This document shows, piece after piece, positions 53,369 to 62,177 of a stretch of DNA of 62,898 nt. Numbering within the stretch: position 1 is the stretch's first letter; each line of letters opens with the position of its first letter. Made by a program: the position numbers and the translations under genes. The stretch comes from an uncultured Campylobacter sp. (GTDB lineage Bacteria; Campylobacterota; Campylobacteria; Campylobacterales; Campylobacteraceae): the NCBI RefSeq assembly GCF_938002845.1, contig NZ_CALKZP010000053.1, positions 1-62,898 on the forward strand, given 5' to 3'. Below the pieces are notes generated by a model. That model did no database searches. It saw nothing but the letters and a program-made list of their open reading frames with translations, and was not told where the DNA came from.

Positions 53369-54447
53369 TATTCCTCTCTTTTTATCGTAGCGGCTATAAA
53401 ATCCAGCCAGCGTCGCCCGATCGTTTCAATTTTAAAGCTCTCCTCGCGCTTGGAGGCATTTTGTACGAGTCGCTCGCGCAGCTTTTCGTCGCTCATTAGA
53501 ATTTCAAGCTTTTTAGCGATACTTGCGCTATCGCCTACAGGGCACAAAAACCCATCTATGCCGTCGCTTATAAGCTCGCTAGGACCTGCGATGCAATCCG
53601 TAGAAATTCTGGCGGTGCCGAAAAATATACTTTCCATCAAAATATTGCAAAAGCCCTCCATCTTGGAGGTTACGACTACGATTTTAGCGCGTTCATATAA
53701 GCTCTCGATATCGCGCACAAAGCCGATGAACTGCACATTTAAGCGCAGCTTCGCAGCTAGACTCTCAAGGCTCTTTCGCTCCTCTCCGTCGCCTGCGATC
53801 ACCACCTTCCACTCTTTTAAAAGATTGAAATCTATAAGCGCAAGTGCCTTAAGAAGGACATCAAAGCCCTTATAGACATTGAGCCGGCCGGCTGCTAGTA
53901 TGATATTTTCTTTAGGCGGGCGGGCCTCTTTAGCATGGCTGATCTCAAACATCGGATTAGGCATAATCACTCGATTTTGCACATATGTGTAATGATCCAG
54001 ATCGAATTTACTAAGCACACTAAGACCTGCAGCTTGCGGATAAAAGATCCGCTTGAGCGCTCGCCAGATCGGACTTTTTAAAAAGCGATGATTGGTGTGT
54101 TCGGAGACGATGATTTTCTGCCCAACTCCAAGATTTGCGATAAGCGTAAGGACATTGGTATTATCTAAAAACGAGATTACTACGTCAAATTTACGATTTT
54201 TTAGAAGCCTGTGCAAGGCTAAAATTTTATCGTAGCGCTTTTTTATATTGCCAAATACTCCTAAATCGCCTACTCCTAAATCCAAGCTAATAAGCTCGAT
54301 CTTAGGATCTAGCGCGTAAAACGGCTCGTCTGCGTCAAATTTTATCACGCAGACTTCATTCTCACGGCAGAAAAAATTTGCCAGCACGCTTAGCACGCGC
54401 TCGGCACCGCCCTTGCCTAAAGCAGAAATTACCATAGCTATTTTCAT
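53368..54447 (-). CDS. PglH-like GT4 glycosyltransferase (copy 2)
   Basis: 359 residues: MKIAMVISALGKGGAERVLS start, VISFLDNTNVLTLIANLG, VSEHTNHRFLKSP, AGRLNVYKGFD and TSKMEGFCNILMES at the donor site. It resembles C. jejuni PglH slightly better in the EH.N and FLD.TN motifs than copy 1 does. The two copies look like paralogues that may add different residues. It lies 1 bp after the pyruvyltransferase gene and overlaps GT2. Confidence 0.8.
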   Translation of the reverse strand: MKIAMVISALGKGGAERVLSVLANFFCRENEVCVIKFDADEPFYALDPKIELISLDLGVGDLGVFGNIKKRYDKILALHRLLKNRKFDVVISFLDNTNVLTLIANLGVGQKIIVSEHTNHRFLKSPIWRALKRIFYPQAAGLSVLSKFDLDHYTYVQNRVIMPNPMFEISHAKEARPPKENIILAAGRLNVYKGFDVLLKALALIDFNLLKEWKVVIAGDGEERKSLESLAAKLRLNVQFIGFVRDIESLYERAKIVVVTSKMEGFCNILMESIFFGTARISTDCIAGPSELISDGIDGFLCPVGDSASIAKKLEILMSDEKLRERLVQNASKREESFKIETIGRRWLDFIAATIKREE

Positions 54448-54448
54448 T

Positions 54449-55510
54449 TTATGAGCCTAAACTTGTTTTTAAAAATTTCATCGAGTCCTCTCTTTTACGG
54501 CGCAACGCCTCATTTACGCCATCCCAATCGATAGTCGCGTCCAAGCGGGCGTCTTTGGGATCTTGCAAAGCCCTATCTTCAAGCCCGAACGAGCCCAAAA
54601 GCGAGCTAAAGCGCGACGCACCGCGACTAGCGTTAACGAGCACAAAAAACGGCTTATTAAAGATTATGGAAAATACGCAGCCGTGAAATGAGTCGGTTAG
54701 CACAAACTCCGCGCCCGCAATAGCGCTTAACCATGCTTTTATGCCGATACGGTTGCTGCGGTCGTTCACCTCATCTATCTCTAGGCCGCTTTGCTTTTTT
54801 AGTAGCTCTATCGCCGCTTCAGAGCGAGGCGATGGATCTAGGATATAGGCAAAACCCTTGCGCTGCGGCGCATGGCTTAAAAATTTATCGTAAATCTCTT
54901 TGTTAGCCAAAAGCGTAGGATCCAGTACCCAGTGCGCATCTACGCCAAAGCATTCGCGTGCAAGCTTTACACCATCGCACTCACGCACCGAAATAGCTTT
55001 AAATTTAGCCAAATTCGCAGCGTGAGCTTTTAAATCTGCGGGATTTTTAAGCCCACAGAGCCTATCTCCGCCGAAGCTCGCAGCATAGGCGATCCGCGTG
55101 CAGTTAGGCGGCAAAAATCCAAGGCTAAAGCAATCTGCAAAATCCGCAAAATAGCTAGGACGAAAAACCTGATCGCTTCCTAAAATCACCGCTTCAAAGC
55201 GTTCTTTCTCGCACAGCGCCTTTAAATCCGTAGGCGTGCAAATAGGCGCGGTTGAAGGAATATTTTCCGATACAAACTCGCTAGTATCGCGCTCGTAAGA
55301 GGGATTAAATTTCGCGCCGCAAAGCTCCTTTTTAAGCGTGCATACCACTAAAAATTTAATATACGTAATCGATAGTTTACTTCTTTGCAGGCGCAAGTTT
55401 ATGAGACGTGGCTCATGCCCTAGCCCCACTAGCACGCGGCTTAGCGCGTAAGCTTGTAAAATTCCGCCGTAATTATTTACTAGCGGCAGGGTAAAAATCC
55501 CGATCTTCAT
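54449..55510 (-). CDS. Polysaccharide pyruvyl transferase family protein
   Basis: 353 residues with the family start MKIGIFTLPLVNNYGGILQAYAL, GSDQVFRP (about 121-128), and the TDSFHGCVFSIIFNKPF block (about 271-287) containing the conserved SFHG. Members (CsaB, WcaK, PssM types) put a ketal pyruvate from phosphoenolpyruvate on a sugar, though many relatives are uncharacterised. It is not part of the C. jejuni pgl locus. It overlaps the FrhB-like gene by 4 bp, and this pair often occurs together in capsule/EPS clusters of other bacteria. Confidence 0.88.
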   Translation of the reverse strand: MKIGIFTLPLVNNYGGILQAYALSRVLVGLGHEPRLINLRLQRSKLSITYIKFLVVCTLKKELCGAKFNPSYERDTSEFVSENIPSTAPICTPTDLKALCEKERFEAVILGSDQVFRPSYFADFADCFSLGFLPPNCTRIAYAASFGGDRLCGLKNPADLKAHAANLAKFKAISVRECDGVKLARECFGVDAHWVLDPTLLANKEIYDKFLSHAPQRKGFAYILDPSPRSEAAIELLKKQSGLEIDEVNDRSNRIGIKAWLSAIAGAEFVLTDSFHGCVFSIIFNKPFFVLVNASRGASRFSSLLGSFGLEDRALQDPKDARLDATIDWDGVNEALRRKREDSMKFLKTSLGS

Positions 55511-57129
55511 GCAAACTTCCTATAAATTTTATATGCCGCGATCTTTGGTAGCGCCAAAAGCGCTAGCACTTTATTCGCAGCGGCAATTTTTTTAAGCCTA
55601 GCAGCGATGAAATCATCACAATCAAAATGCGTAGCACTATATCGCTGGATCTGAAGCTTCTGGCGCAAGATGTAACGCCTAAGCGGGTTTTTCGCGCCAT
55701 AGAAAATTTCATTTTTGTACTCCACCTGGCTTTTCTGCGAGCGCTGCACCTCTGCTGCGGATATCCGCTCGCAAAAAATCGCCTCGCGCGCCTGCTTCGT
55801 AGGCTGCGAAAATAGCGCGTCGATCTGAGCTGCGCGCGTAATTACGAGCGATGTGCCGCGCCACTCGTTCATTTCGCTTTGCAGCCACGCATCCATCAGT
55901 ACGACGTCGGCGCATTTAGCAAAAACGTCGGTGCAGGCGTTGCACGCAAGTGGGGTAAAAGCGCGCGAACTCCAGTACGCAAAGGCGCTACTACTGCGAT
56001 CGTCTATCGCCTCACTGCCGTCTGCAGCGCGGAATTTAAAACCAAAGCTCATCGCACTTTTGCCCGCGATTTTATATCTGTAATTAACTGCTGCGAGCTG
56101 CTTACGCTCTTTAAACGCAAGATCTGCCAGCTTATGCGTAAAACCAGCACCCTTGCCCTGTCCGCAAACCAGCCCAATAATAAAGCTTATGCGGGATTTA
56201 AGGCGCGGATTTTTACTCGCAGCAAGCCTTAAGGCCTTGGCAAAACACGGCAGCGCGCTGATCGCGTATCTACCCTCACGGCGCGACATCTCCTTTAGCA
56301 CTGCTTCAAGCGTGAGCGGATAGTAAGCAGACGAGCGCGCGCGAGTAAGCTCACCAGCATTTTTTATCACGCTAAATTTAAATAGCGGCATGGAATTTTC
56401 GCCCGCATAATTTCGCGCGTTTTTGGAATTCTCGCAAGCAAAATTCTGCGTTGATACGGAATTTTCACAAGAAGCTTTAGAATTCTGTGCGAAATTTTCA
56501 TTTGTAAAATTCTGCATAGAATTCTGCGTAAAATTTTCGCAAAAGGAATTTTGCGCACTCGTAAAATTTATAGAATCATCGTCCGCCAAATTCTGCATTA
56601 AATTTGGAATTGCGGAATTCTGCTCGGAATTTTCGGTTACGGAATTTTGCAAATTCTGCGCCATCGCTAAATTATTGCAGGCGGAAAAATCCCGCTTGGA
56701 ATTTTGGGCTATAAAACCCTCTTCGTCCGCGGGCACGACGCAAATCGCGTAATCAATGAGCCCGCGCGCAAAAAGCTCGCGAAAAATATAATCTCCCGCG
56801 CCGCCGCTCGCACTGCTTAGGCGCTGCGCTTCATCTTTTTTGTAGAATTTGTAAGTGGCTAAAAACCTGCCAAAATCTGGGCTAAAGCCTTCCAGCTCTG
56901 CGTATGATTTAGAATTCAGCTCGTTTTCGATCGTGTCTTTTTCGTAAAACGGGCAGACTTTTAGGCAGATATCGCATTTGTTGCGGCACCCTTCACCCTC
57001 CTCGGGCGCGTAAAATCCATTGCCTCCAAGCCGCATTTTTAGCACGCCAAAAGGGCAGCTGCTCGCGCAGACGCCGCAGCCGATACAGCGGTCTTTCGTA
57101 ACCACTTCGCTAATTACATTGAAGCTCAA
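55507..57129 (-). CDS. FrhB-like ferredoxin/F420-dehydrogenase beta family protein with an Asn-rich insert
   Basis: 540 residues from a TTG at 57129. GGAGG precedes it and TTGA overlaps the flippase stop; a longer frame would lie inside that gene. Two 4Fe-4S motifs open the protein (CIGCGVCASSCP and CRNKCDICLKVCP), then FrhB N- and C-terminal domains with SALPCFAKALRLA, GLVCGQGKG and CTDVFAKCADVVLMDAW. Between the two halves about 100 residues (about 160-265) are almost only Asn/Ser/Gln/Phe/Glu, with about 18 RAATTY words in 330 bp. The family sits beside pyruvyltransferases in polysaccharide loci; its reaction there is unknown. Confidence 0.85.
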   Translation of the reverse strand: MSFNVISEVVTKDRCIGCGVCASSCPFGVLKMRLGGNGFYAPEEGEGCRNKCDICLKVCPFYEKDTIENELNSKSYAELEGFSPDFGRFLATYKFYKKDEAQRLSSASGGAGDYIFRELFARGLIDYAICVVPADEEGFIAQNSKRDFSACNNLAMAQNLQNSVTENSEQNSAIPNLMQNLADDDSINFTSAQNSFCENFTQNSMQNFTNENFAQNSKASCENSVSTQNFACENSKNARNYAGENSMPLFKFSVIKNAGELTRARSSAYYPLTLEAVLKEMSRREGRYAISALPCFAKALRLAASKNPRLKSRISFIIGLVCGQGKGAGFTHKLADLAFKERKQLAAVNYRYKIAGKSAMSFGFKFRAADGSEAIDDRSSSAFAYWSSRAFTPLACNACTDVFAKCADVVLMDAWLQSEMNEWRGTSLVITRAAQIDALFSQPTKQAREAIFCERISAAEVQRSQKSQVEYKNEIFYGAKNPLRRYILRQKLQIQRYSATHFDCDDFIAARLKKIAAANKVLALLALPKIAAYKIYRKFA

Positions 57130-58664
57130 GCCCGCCTCCTTATCTTTGCTGCAATGCCGCCAAAAATCGCGCGCTCGTAATCGTTCATCGCCCAAAAATA
57201 CGCGCTTAGCACAAACATAGCCGAATAAAGCCCGCCGCAAATTAACAAAAAGCTCACTCCATGCAAGCCTAATGCGTAATTTATCACTAGGCTTACTGCG
57301 ATTGCGGGAGCGAATTTTACTACCATCGCGCCAATATTTCGCCAAAATTTAGCGATGTCAAGTCCGATTACACGAGCATAGTAGATATTCATCACGCAGA
57401 TATTTAGCAAGGTGATAGCAAAAGCTGTGCCGCACGCAGCGCCCACGCCACCGTAAGCCTTAGCTAGCGGGATAGAAATAGCGATATTTACGAGCGTGAC
57501 GCAAAACGCAGCGATTGAGCGAAATTTGACTTTGTTTTTTGCCTGAAGCACGGCTAGGCCTAAATTTTGAATCAACGGCACGCTTACTGGAAGCACCAAA
57601 ATAAGCGCGATTGCGTATGAAATTTCATAATTTGCGCCAGCCCATAGCACGATAAACTCCCGCCCAAAAATCACCAAAAGCGACGCGATAAAAAATATCA
57701 CGTAAAATTGCAGCCTGCCTATCTTGATAAATTCCGCGCTAAGCTCGGAATCGGTGGAGTTTGCAGAGACCATTTTGGCGATTTTAGGAAGCATCACGCC
57801 GCTAATAGTGAGCGAAAGCGTGACAAAAGTGGCATTTATCGTGCTTGCTACGGCATACGTGGAAACCGCTGTAGCGCCTGCGACCGCGCCTAAGATAAAA
57901 TTATCGACATTCCAGTTTACTTGATCGACTACGATGCCTAAAAATATAAAAAACGAGTAGCCAAAAATTTGCTTAAGCGTGGAGGCATCGAAATTTCGCA
58001 CGCTTATCACGGGCGAGACTTTGCTCTTGCAATAGATGAAATCTGCCGCGACGCAGATTAAATTTACCGCCGTAGCGATGATTACGATCGCGATAGCCTT
58101 ATATCCCAAAAGTAGCGCAGGCACCGCAGCTAGCGGCAGAGCGATCGTACGAAAGATCCCAATTAGCTTGATAAATACGAAATTCTCATGCGCCGTAAGG
58201 ATCGACGAATAGATGCTAAAAGGAAAGCTAATCGCTAAATTTGCAGTTAGTAGCATTAGCATAATGCGAATTTCGCCCATCTCATTAGCGCTTAGCTTAG
58301 TGCCAAAAATCGCGTGCAGATTGGCTAACAGCGCAGCTCCTGCAAGCACGATCACCGCGCTCATCACTAAATACACGCTAAAGATCGTTCCGTGCAGCTT
58401 ATGCATGCGCTCCACTTCGCCGCTTGAGGCATATTTAGCGGTATAGACCGTCACGGCATTGCCGAAACCCAAATCCAAAATCGCCAAATAGCCGATAACG
58501 CTACTAGCCAAAGAATATAGCCCAAACTCGCTCTGCCCCAGCGCCCGCAGGAAAAACGGCGTATAAACCAAAGTAAGTATCGTAGAAACAAAGATATTTA
58601 CATACGATAGCACGACGCCGAGCTTACGCTGCGCGGCTTCGGGGGCGTTTAGAATTTTAAGCAA
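57126..58664 (-). CDS. Wzx-type polysaccharide flippase (MOP superfamily)
   Basis: 512 residues with about 12-14 membrane helices and no ATP-binding domain. The start VVLSYVNIFVSTILTLVYTP followed by LGQSEFGLYSLASSV is typical of PST/Wzx lipid-linked oligosaccharide translocases. C. jejuni uses the ABC-type PglK at this place; no pglK-like ATPase lies anywhere in this cluster. The protein therefore probably flips the undecaprenyl-linked glycan before transfer by PglB. It is 81 bp from galE and overlaps the FrhB-like gene by 4 bp. Confidence 0.9.
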   Translation of the reverse strand: MLKILNAPEAAQRKLGVVLSYVNIFVSTILTLVYTPFFLRALGQSEFGLYSLASSVIGYLAILDLGFGNAVTVYTAKYASSGEVERMHKLHGTIFSVYLVMSAVIVLAGAALLANLHAIFGTKLSANEMGEIRIMLMLLTANLAISFPFSIYSSILTAHENFVFIKLIGIFRTIALPLAAVPALLLGYKAIAIVIIATAVNLICVAADFIYCKSKVSPVISVRNFDASTLKQIFGYSFFIFLGIVVDQVNWNVDNFILGAVAGATAVSTYAVASTINATFVTLSLTISGVMLPKIAKMVSANSTDSELSAEFIKIGRLQFYVIFFIASLLVIFGREFIVLWAGANYEISYAIALILVLPVSVPLIQNLGLAVLQAKNKVKFRSIAAFCVTLVNIAISIPLAKAYGGVGAACGTAFAITLLNICVMNIYYARVIGLDIAKFWRNIGAMVVKFAPAIAVSLVINYALGLHGVSFLLICGGLYSAMFVLSAYFWAMNDYERAIFGGIAAKIRRRA

Positions 58665-58745
58665 ACAAGGCTTCCTTTTGCTCGCCGCGATTAAACGCGG
58701 CGGAGTAAAATTTTAAAATTTCAAATCGCACTTTCACGCTAGAAC

Positions 58746-59735
58746 CTAGAGCTTCTTTTCCCAATTAAGCGCGCTTAGGATGATCTCATCTAGGCTCTCG
58801 TGCTCGGGATGCCAAGAGGTTTTGGTGCGAATTTTATCCGCGTTTGAGATGAGGCAGGCAGGATCCCCCGCTCTGCGCGGAGCGATCTCTACTTTAAAAT
58901 CCACGCCGCTTACTTTTTTGGCTTCATTGACGACCTCTTTTACGCTAAAGCCCGTGCCGTAGCCTACGTTAAATACCGCGCTATCATTGCTTTGCAGATA
59001 ATCAAGCACCGCCAAATGCGCACTTGCGAGGTCTTCTACGTGGATGTAGTCGCGTATGCAGGTGCCGTCCTTGGTGTCGTAATCATCGCCGAAGATGCTC
59101 ATCTTATCGCGCTTGCCGACGATAGTTTGAGTAGCTACCTTAATTAGATGCGTCGCGTTCGGGTAGTTTTGCCCGATCGTGCCGTCGCTTGCGGCACCTG
59201 CAACGTTGAAGTAGCGCAAAATTCCATATTTAAAATTCGGATTTGCCGCAGCCGCGTCTTTTAGCACCCACTCGACCATCAGCTTGCTTCTGCCGTACGG
59301 ATTGATCGGGTTTTGCGGAGTTTCTTCGCTTACTTGCGGGATGTCCGGCTCGCCATAGGTCGCTGCAGTGGAGCTAAAGATGAAATCTTTCACGCCGTAT
59401 TTGTTCGCAAGCGCGATCAAATTCATCGCGTTGGCGGTGTTGTTTAGGTAGTATTTTAGCGGATTTTGCGTGCTTTCAAAAACCTCGATAAACGCCGCAA
59501 AGTGAATGATCGCGTCAAACTTCTCGCGCTTAAAAAGCTTCTCGATCGCAGGGGTGTTTTCCAGGCTTTCCTGCACGAACTCAAACTCGCCTATCTTGCG
59601 AAGCGCCTCGATCGCTCGCATCGAGCCTTTGCAAAGATTATCCAGTATGACGACATCGTGGCGGTTCGCTTCTAAAAGCGCCTTTGCGACGTGGCTGCCG
59701 ATGTATCCCGCGCCGCCTGTGATTAAAATTTTCAT
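58746..59735 (-). CDS. galE: UDP-hexose 4-epimerase (GalE/Gne type)
   Basis: 329 residues, an extended SDR with MKILITGGAGYIGSHVAKAL, FSSTAATYGEP, the catalytic YGRSK (about 145-149) and KVEIAPRRAGDPACL. In Campylobacter the pgl-linked epimerase interconverts UDP-GlcNAc/GalNAc and UDP-Glc/Gal and supplies GalNAc for PglA, PglJ and PglH. As the first gene of the run toward hisA it has the position of gne in C. jejuni. Substrate range is inferred. Confidence 0.93.
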   Translation of the reverse strand: MKILITGGAGYIGSHVAKALLEANRHDVVILDNLCKGSMRAIEALRKIGEFEFVQESLENTPAIEKLFKREKFDAIIHFAAFIEVFESTQNPLKYYLNNTANAMNLIALANKYGVKDFIFSSTAATYGEPDIPQVSEETPQNPINPYGRSKLMVEWVLKDAAAANPNFKYGILRYFNVAGAASDGTIGQNYPNATHLIKVATQTIVGKRDKMSIFGDDYDTKDGTCIRDYIHVEDLASAHLAVLDYLQSNDSAVFNVGYGTGFSVKEVVNEAKKVSGVDFKVEIAPRRAGDPACLISNADKIRTKTSWHPEHESLDEIILSALNWEKKL

Positions 59736-59787
59736 CTCTTCTCCTTCGGATCAAATTTATCAAAATACGCGATTATAGCCCCTTAGA

Positions 59788-60642
59788 TTAAATCGCCGGT
59801 CGTACGCGCAAAAATACGGGGAAGCGCGGCTTTTTCTCACGGGTTAAATTTTGGTATTGATAGGTGATGATCGTGCCCACCTTAGGCGGATTTGCCCGCA
59901 TTTCGTCGCTAAAGCCCGTGCCTACTTTAAATTTCACCCCGCTACGTAGATCCACGCAGCTAAGCGAACCCATCTTACCCTCGTTTTTGCCGTAGCCCGG
60001 GTTGATTTTTACGACCTTGCAATCGCTATCGTGCGTCTTTTTGTATTTTAAAATTTTATCGCTGCGGCCGCTTTCATAAAGCGCGTTTGGATCGCGCAGC
60101 ACGACCCCCTCGCCGCCTGCGGCGATGATACGATCAAAATACGCCTGCACGTCGGCGTGCGTGCTTACAGGGGTTTGCTGCACGATGAGTAAATTTTGCG
60201 CACCGCTTGAGGCGATAAAATTTCTTAAAATTTCCATCTTCGCGCTTAGGTTTTTCTGCTCCTTCGGCAGGTCAAACGCGTAAAATTTCACCCTGCTCCA
60301 GCGCTCATCGGGCACGCTAGAAGAGACGATCGAGACGAGCTGTTCAAACTCTCCGCGCGCGGTGTATAGCTCGCCGTCCACGAAAAACGGCGGAAAGCCC
60401 GCGCTCCAGCCCTCGGGAGCGTTTATGATCTTGCCGCGCCTGGAGCGCAGATTTTTGCCGTCCCAGATCGCGCGCACGCCGTCTAGCTTCTCGCTAATGA
60501 CCCAGCCCGTGATATTCATGCCGGGGACGTACTCTTTAAGCAGCATCGGTTTAAATTTAGCCTCGTCCGCAACCGCGCCGCAGGCCAAAAACAGCGCACC
60601 AAAAACCGCGCCTTTTAAAATTTTAAAAATTTCACTTCGCAT
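59788..60642 (-). CDS. Periplasm-directed ATP-dependent DNA ligase (LigE-like)
   Basis: 284 residues. A signal peptide (hydrophobic FGALFLACGAVA, cleavage about residue 25) precedes a minimal ligase: nucleotidyltransferase motif I KLDGVRA (about 52-58), DGELY, FYAFDLP, VVLRDPNALY, and a short OB fold with KVGTGFSDE. Small signal-peptide-bearing ligases of this type occur in Neisseria, Haemophilus, Vibrio and Campylobacter, and have been tied to extracellular DNA, biofilm or competence. It overlaps the exonuclease gene by 11 bp. Confidence 0.9.
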   Translation of the reverse strand: MRSEIFKILKGAVFGALFLACGAVADEAKFKPMLLKEYVPGMNITGWVISEKLDGVRAIWDGKNLRSRRGKIINAPEGWSAGFPPFFVDGELYTARGEFEQLVSIVSSSVPDERWSRVKFYAFDLPKEQKNLSAKMEILRNFIASSGAQNLLIVQQTPVSTHADVQAYFDRIIAAGGEGVVLRDPNALYESGRSDKILKYKKTHDSDCKVVKINPGYGKNEGKMGSLSCVDLRSGVKFKVGTGFSDEMRANPPKVGTIITYQYQNLTREKKPRFPVFLRVRPAI

Positions 60643-61921
60643 ATGCCGCCAGCTCCCTTTCTATAAAGTCGCAAAAAACGGGCGTGTAGCTCATTTGCGC
60701 GCTCTCTTTTTGCAAGAATTCTCCCATCACGGCGATATAATTCAAATAATCGTCCTTGGTGATCTTGCCGCGTAAAAGCTCGTATTTCAAAAATAGCCAG
60801 TAGGTGTTGAGCACGTCGGATCTGCAGTACTCGTCGATCTTGGCCTGCTCGCCTGCGTAATACAGTTGCAAGACCTGATCGCCGTGCACGTCGTATTTGC
60901 CCGGCAAGCCCATGCTAGCGCAGATATGATCGAGCTTGAGCCCGCGAACGGCGCCAAAATCGCTGATGTGATCGAGCAGATCCAGATGAAACCGCCCGTC
61001 GTAGCGGCTGCGGTAGTTTTCCCATTTGCTCTTGTTGTTATCGCGATCGTTCGTCTCAAAATACGCCGCGGCGCTTAAATCATAGCACATCGCGCGCGCC
61101 ATAATCATCGGCAGATCGAACCCGCGCCCGTTGAAGCTCACTAGCCGCGGATTAAAATCCTCGATGAAGGCTAGGAATTTTGCGATTTTATCGCGCTCAT
61201 TCTCGCCATCAAGCGTCGAGACGCGCAAAAATCTGCCGAATCCGTCCGCCATCACGGCGCTAATGCTAACGACGCGGTGGAAGCAGACGGGTAGGAACTC
61301 GCTGCCGGTTTTTTCTTTGAAAATCTCCATCGCCCTAAGCGAGAGCAATTTGTGGTTTAAAATTTTGCTTTTATCCGCGTTAAAGATCAATTGCTCACCG
61401 TAAATTTTAAAATTTAGCGCGTTTAACGCGAGATCTTGCGCGGAATTTGAAGCGAGATTTTCGCTCTTTAAGCTTTGGGATGCGGAGCTTTGAGGCGTAG
61501 AGCTTTCCGCCGCGAAATTCTGAGGCGCAGGGCTTCGGGGTGTAGAATTTTCTACCGCGGAGCCCTGTATCGCAGAGCCTTGAGGCGAGATATCGTCGTA
61601 GGTTAAATTTAGCGACGCGGAATTTTTGAGCGCCGTATTTTGCGGCGCCAAATTTTGCCCTGTAGAATTCGATGCAGAATTTTGCTCGGAATTTACAATT
61701 TTAAAATTCTGCTCTGCCGAATTTACAGCAAAATTTAAAGACGCGTTTTGCTTCTCGCCTCCGATCTTTTGCGAGAGCTGCGCGTCAAGAAGCTTTGCGA
61801 AGCTTTTTTTATCGAAAGGCTCGAAGCAGCCCGCGATCGCGTCCTCATCCAGTACCCGCACCAGCGCCGCTACGTCGGGGATCGTCTCGCAGTCGAATAC
61901 GCAGATATAATCCTTTTTCAT
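60632..61921 (-). CDS. DEDDy 3'-5' exonuclease (PolB-exo-like) with a ~120-residue insert
   Basis: 429 residues. ExoI FDCETIPD (about 9-16), ExoII VSFNGRGFDLPMI and ExoIII YCRSDVLNTYW give the DEDDy arrangement of the predicted PolB-like exonuclease family (PF10108 type). Residues about 60-175 are low complexity (repeated QNS, NSAS, PQSS, AENS units) and lie between ExoI and the rest of the fold; 12 RAATTY words fall in about 300 bp here. A strong AAAGGAGC site precedes the ATG. Cellular role unknown; the overlap with a secreted ligase is suggestive of DNA processing. Confidence 0.85.
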   Translation of the reverse strand: MKKDYICVFDCETIPDVAALVRVLDEDAIAGCFEPFDKKSFAKLLDAQLSQKIGGEKQNASLNFAVNSAEQNFKIVNSEQNSASNSTGQNLAPQNTALKNSASLNLTYDDISPQGSAIQGSAVENSTPRSPAPQNFAAESSTPQSSASQSLKSENLASNSAQDLALNALNFKIYGEQLIFNADKSKILNHKLLSLRAMEIFKEKTGSEFLPVCFHRVVSISAVMADGFGRFLRVSTLDGENERDKIAKFLAFIEDFNPRLVSFNGRGFDLPMIMARAMCYDLSAAAYFETNDRDNNKSKWENYRSRYDGRFHLDLLDHISDFGAVRGLKLDHICASMGLPGKYDVHGDQVLQLYYAGEQAKIDEYCRSDVLNTYWLFLKYELLRGKITKDDYLNYIAVMGEFLQKESAQMSYTPVFCDFIERELAAYAK

Positions 61922-62177
61922 TAAGCTCCTTTCTAGCGGCTTTTACCGCTTTTTTCAAAAAACGGCTCTGAAATAATCCTCTATCTCCATGCCGTTTTTA
62001 TGTACGCGCCTAATTGATCTCCTCGCTCATCCGAGGTTCTCATCGCCGCTTTCAATCTTAAAATTTTACGCTGCCGTATTTTCGCAGCAAAAAGGGGCGT
62101 ATGCAGAGGCGCGGCAAATTTCGCTACCGCTCGCCGCGACGCAATTACCGCGCACAAAAGCGTGCCGGTCGTTAAAT
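61922..62177. other. Intergenic region, nothing recognised
   Basis: 256 bp between the hypothetical gene and the exonuclease. An AGCGG/CCGCT hairpin with a T-run on the plus strand (61935-61955) lies just upstream of the exonuclease ribosome-binding site; no plus-strand gene precedes it. Confidence 0.4.

Noticed and set aside
57130..57345. Longer N-terminus of the FrhB-like protein
   Set aside because: It would lie wholly inside the flippase gene; the TTG at 57129 has GGAGG upstream and a TTGA stop-start overlap.
61935..61955. Plus-strand terminator next to the exonuclease start
   Set aside because: No plus-strand gene ends here; the hairpin may be chance or act on the minus-strand leader.
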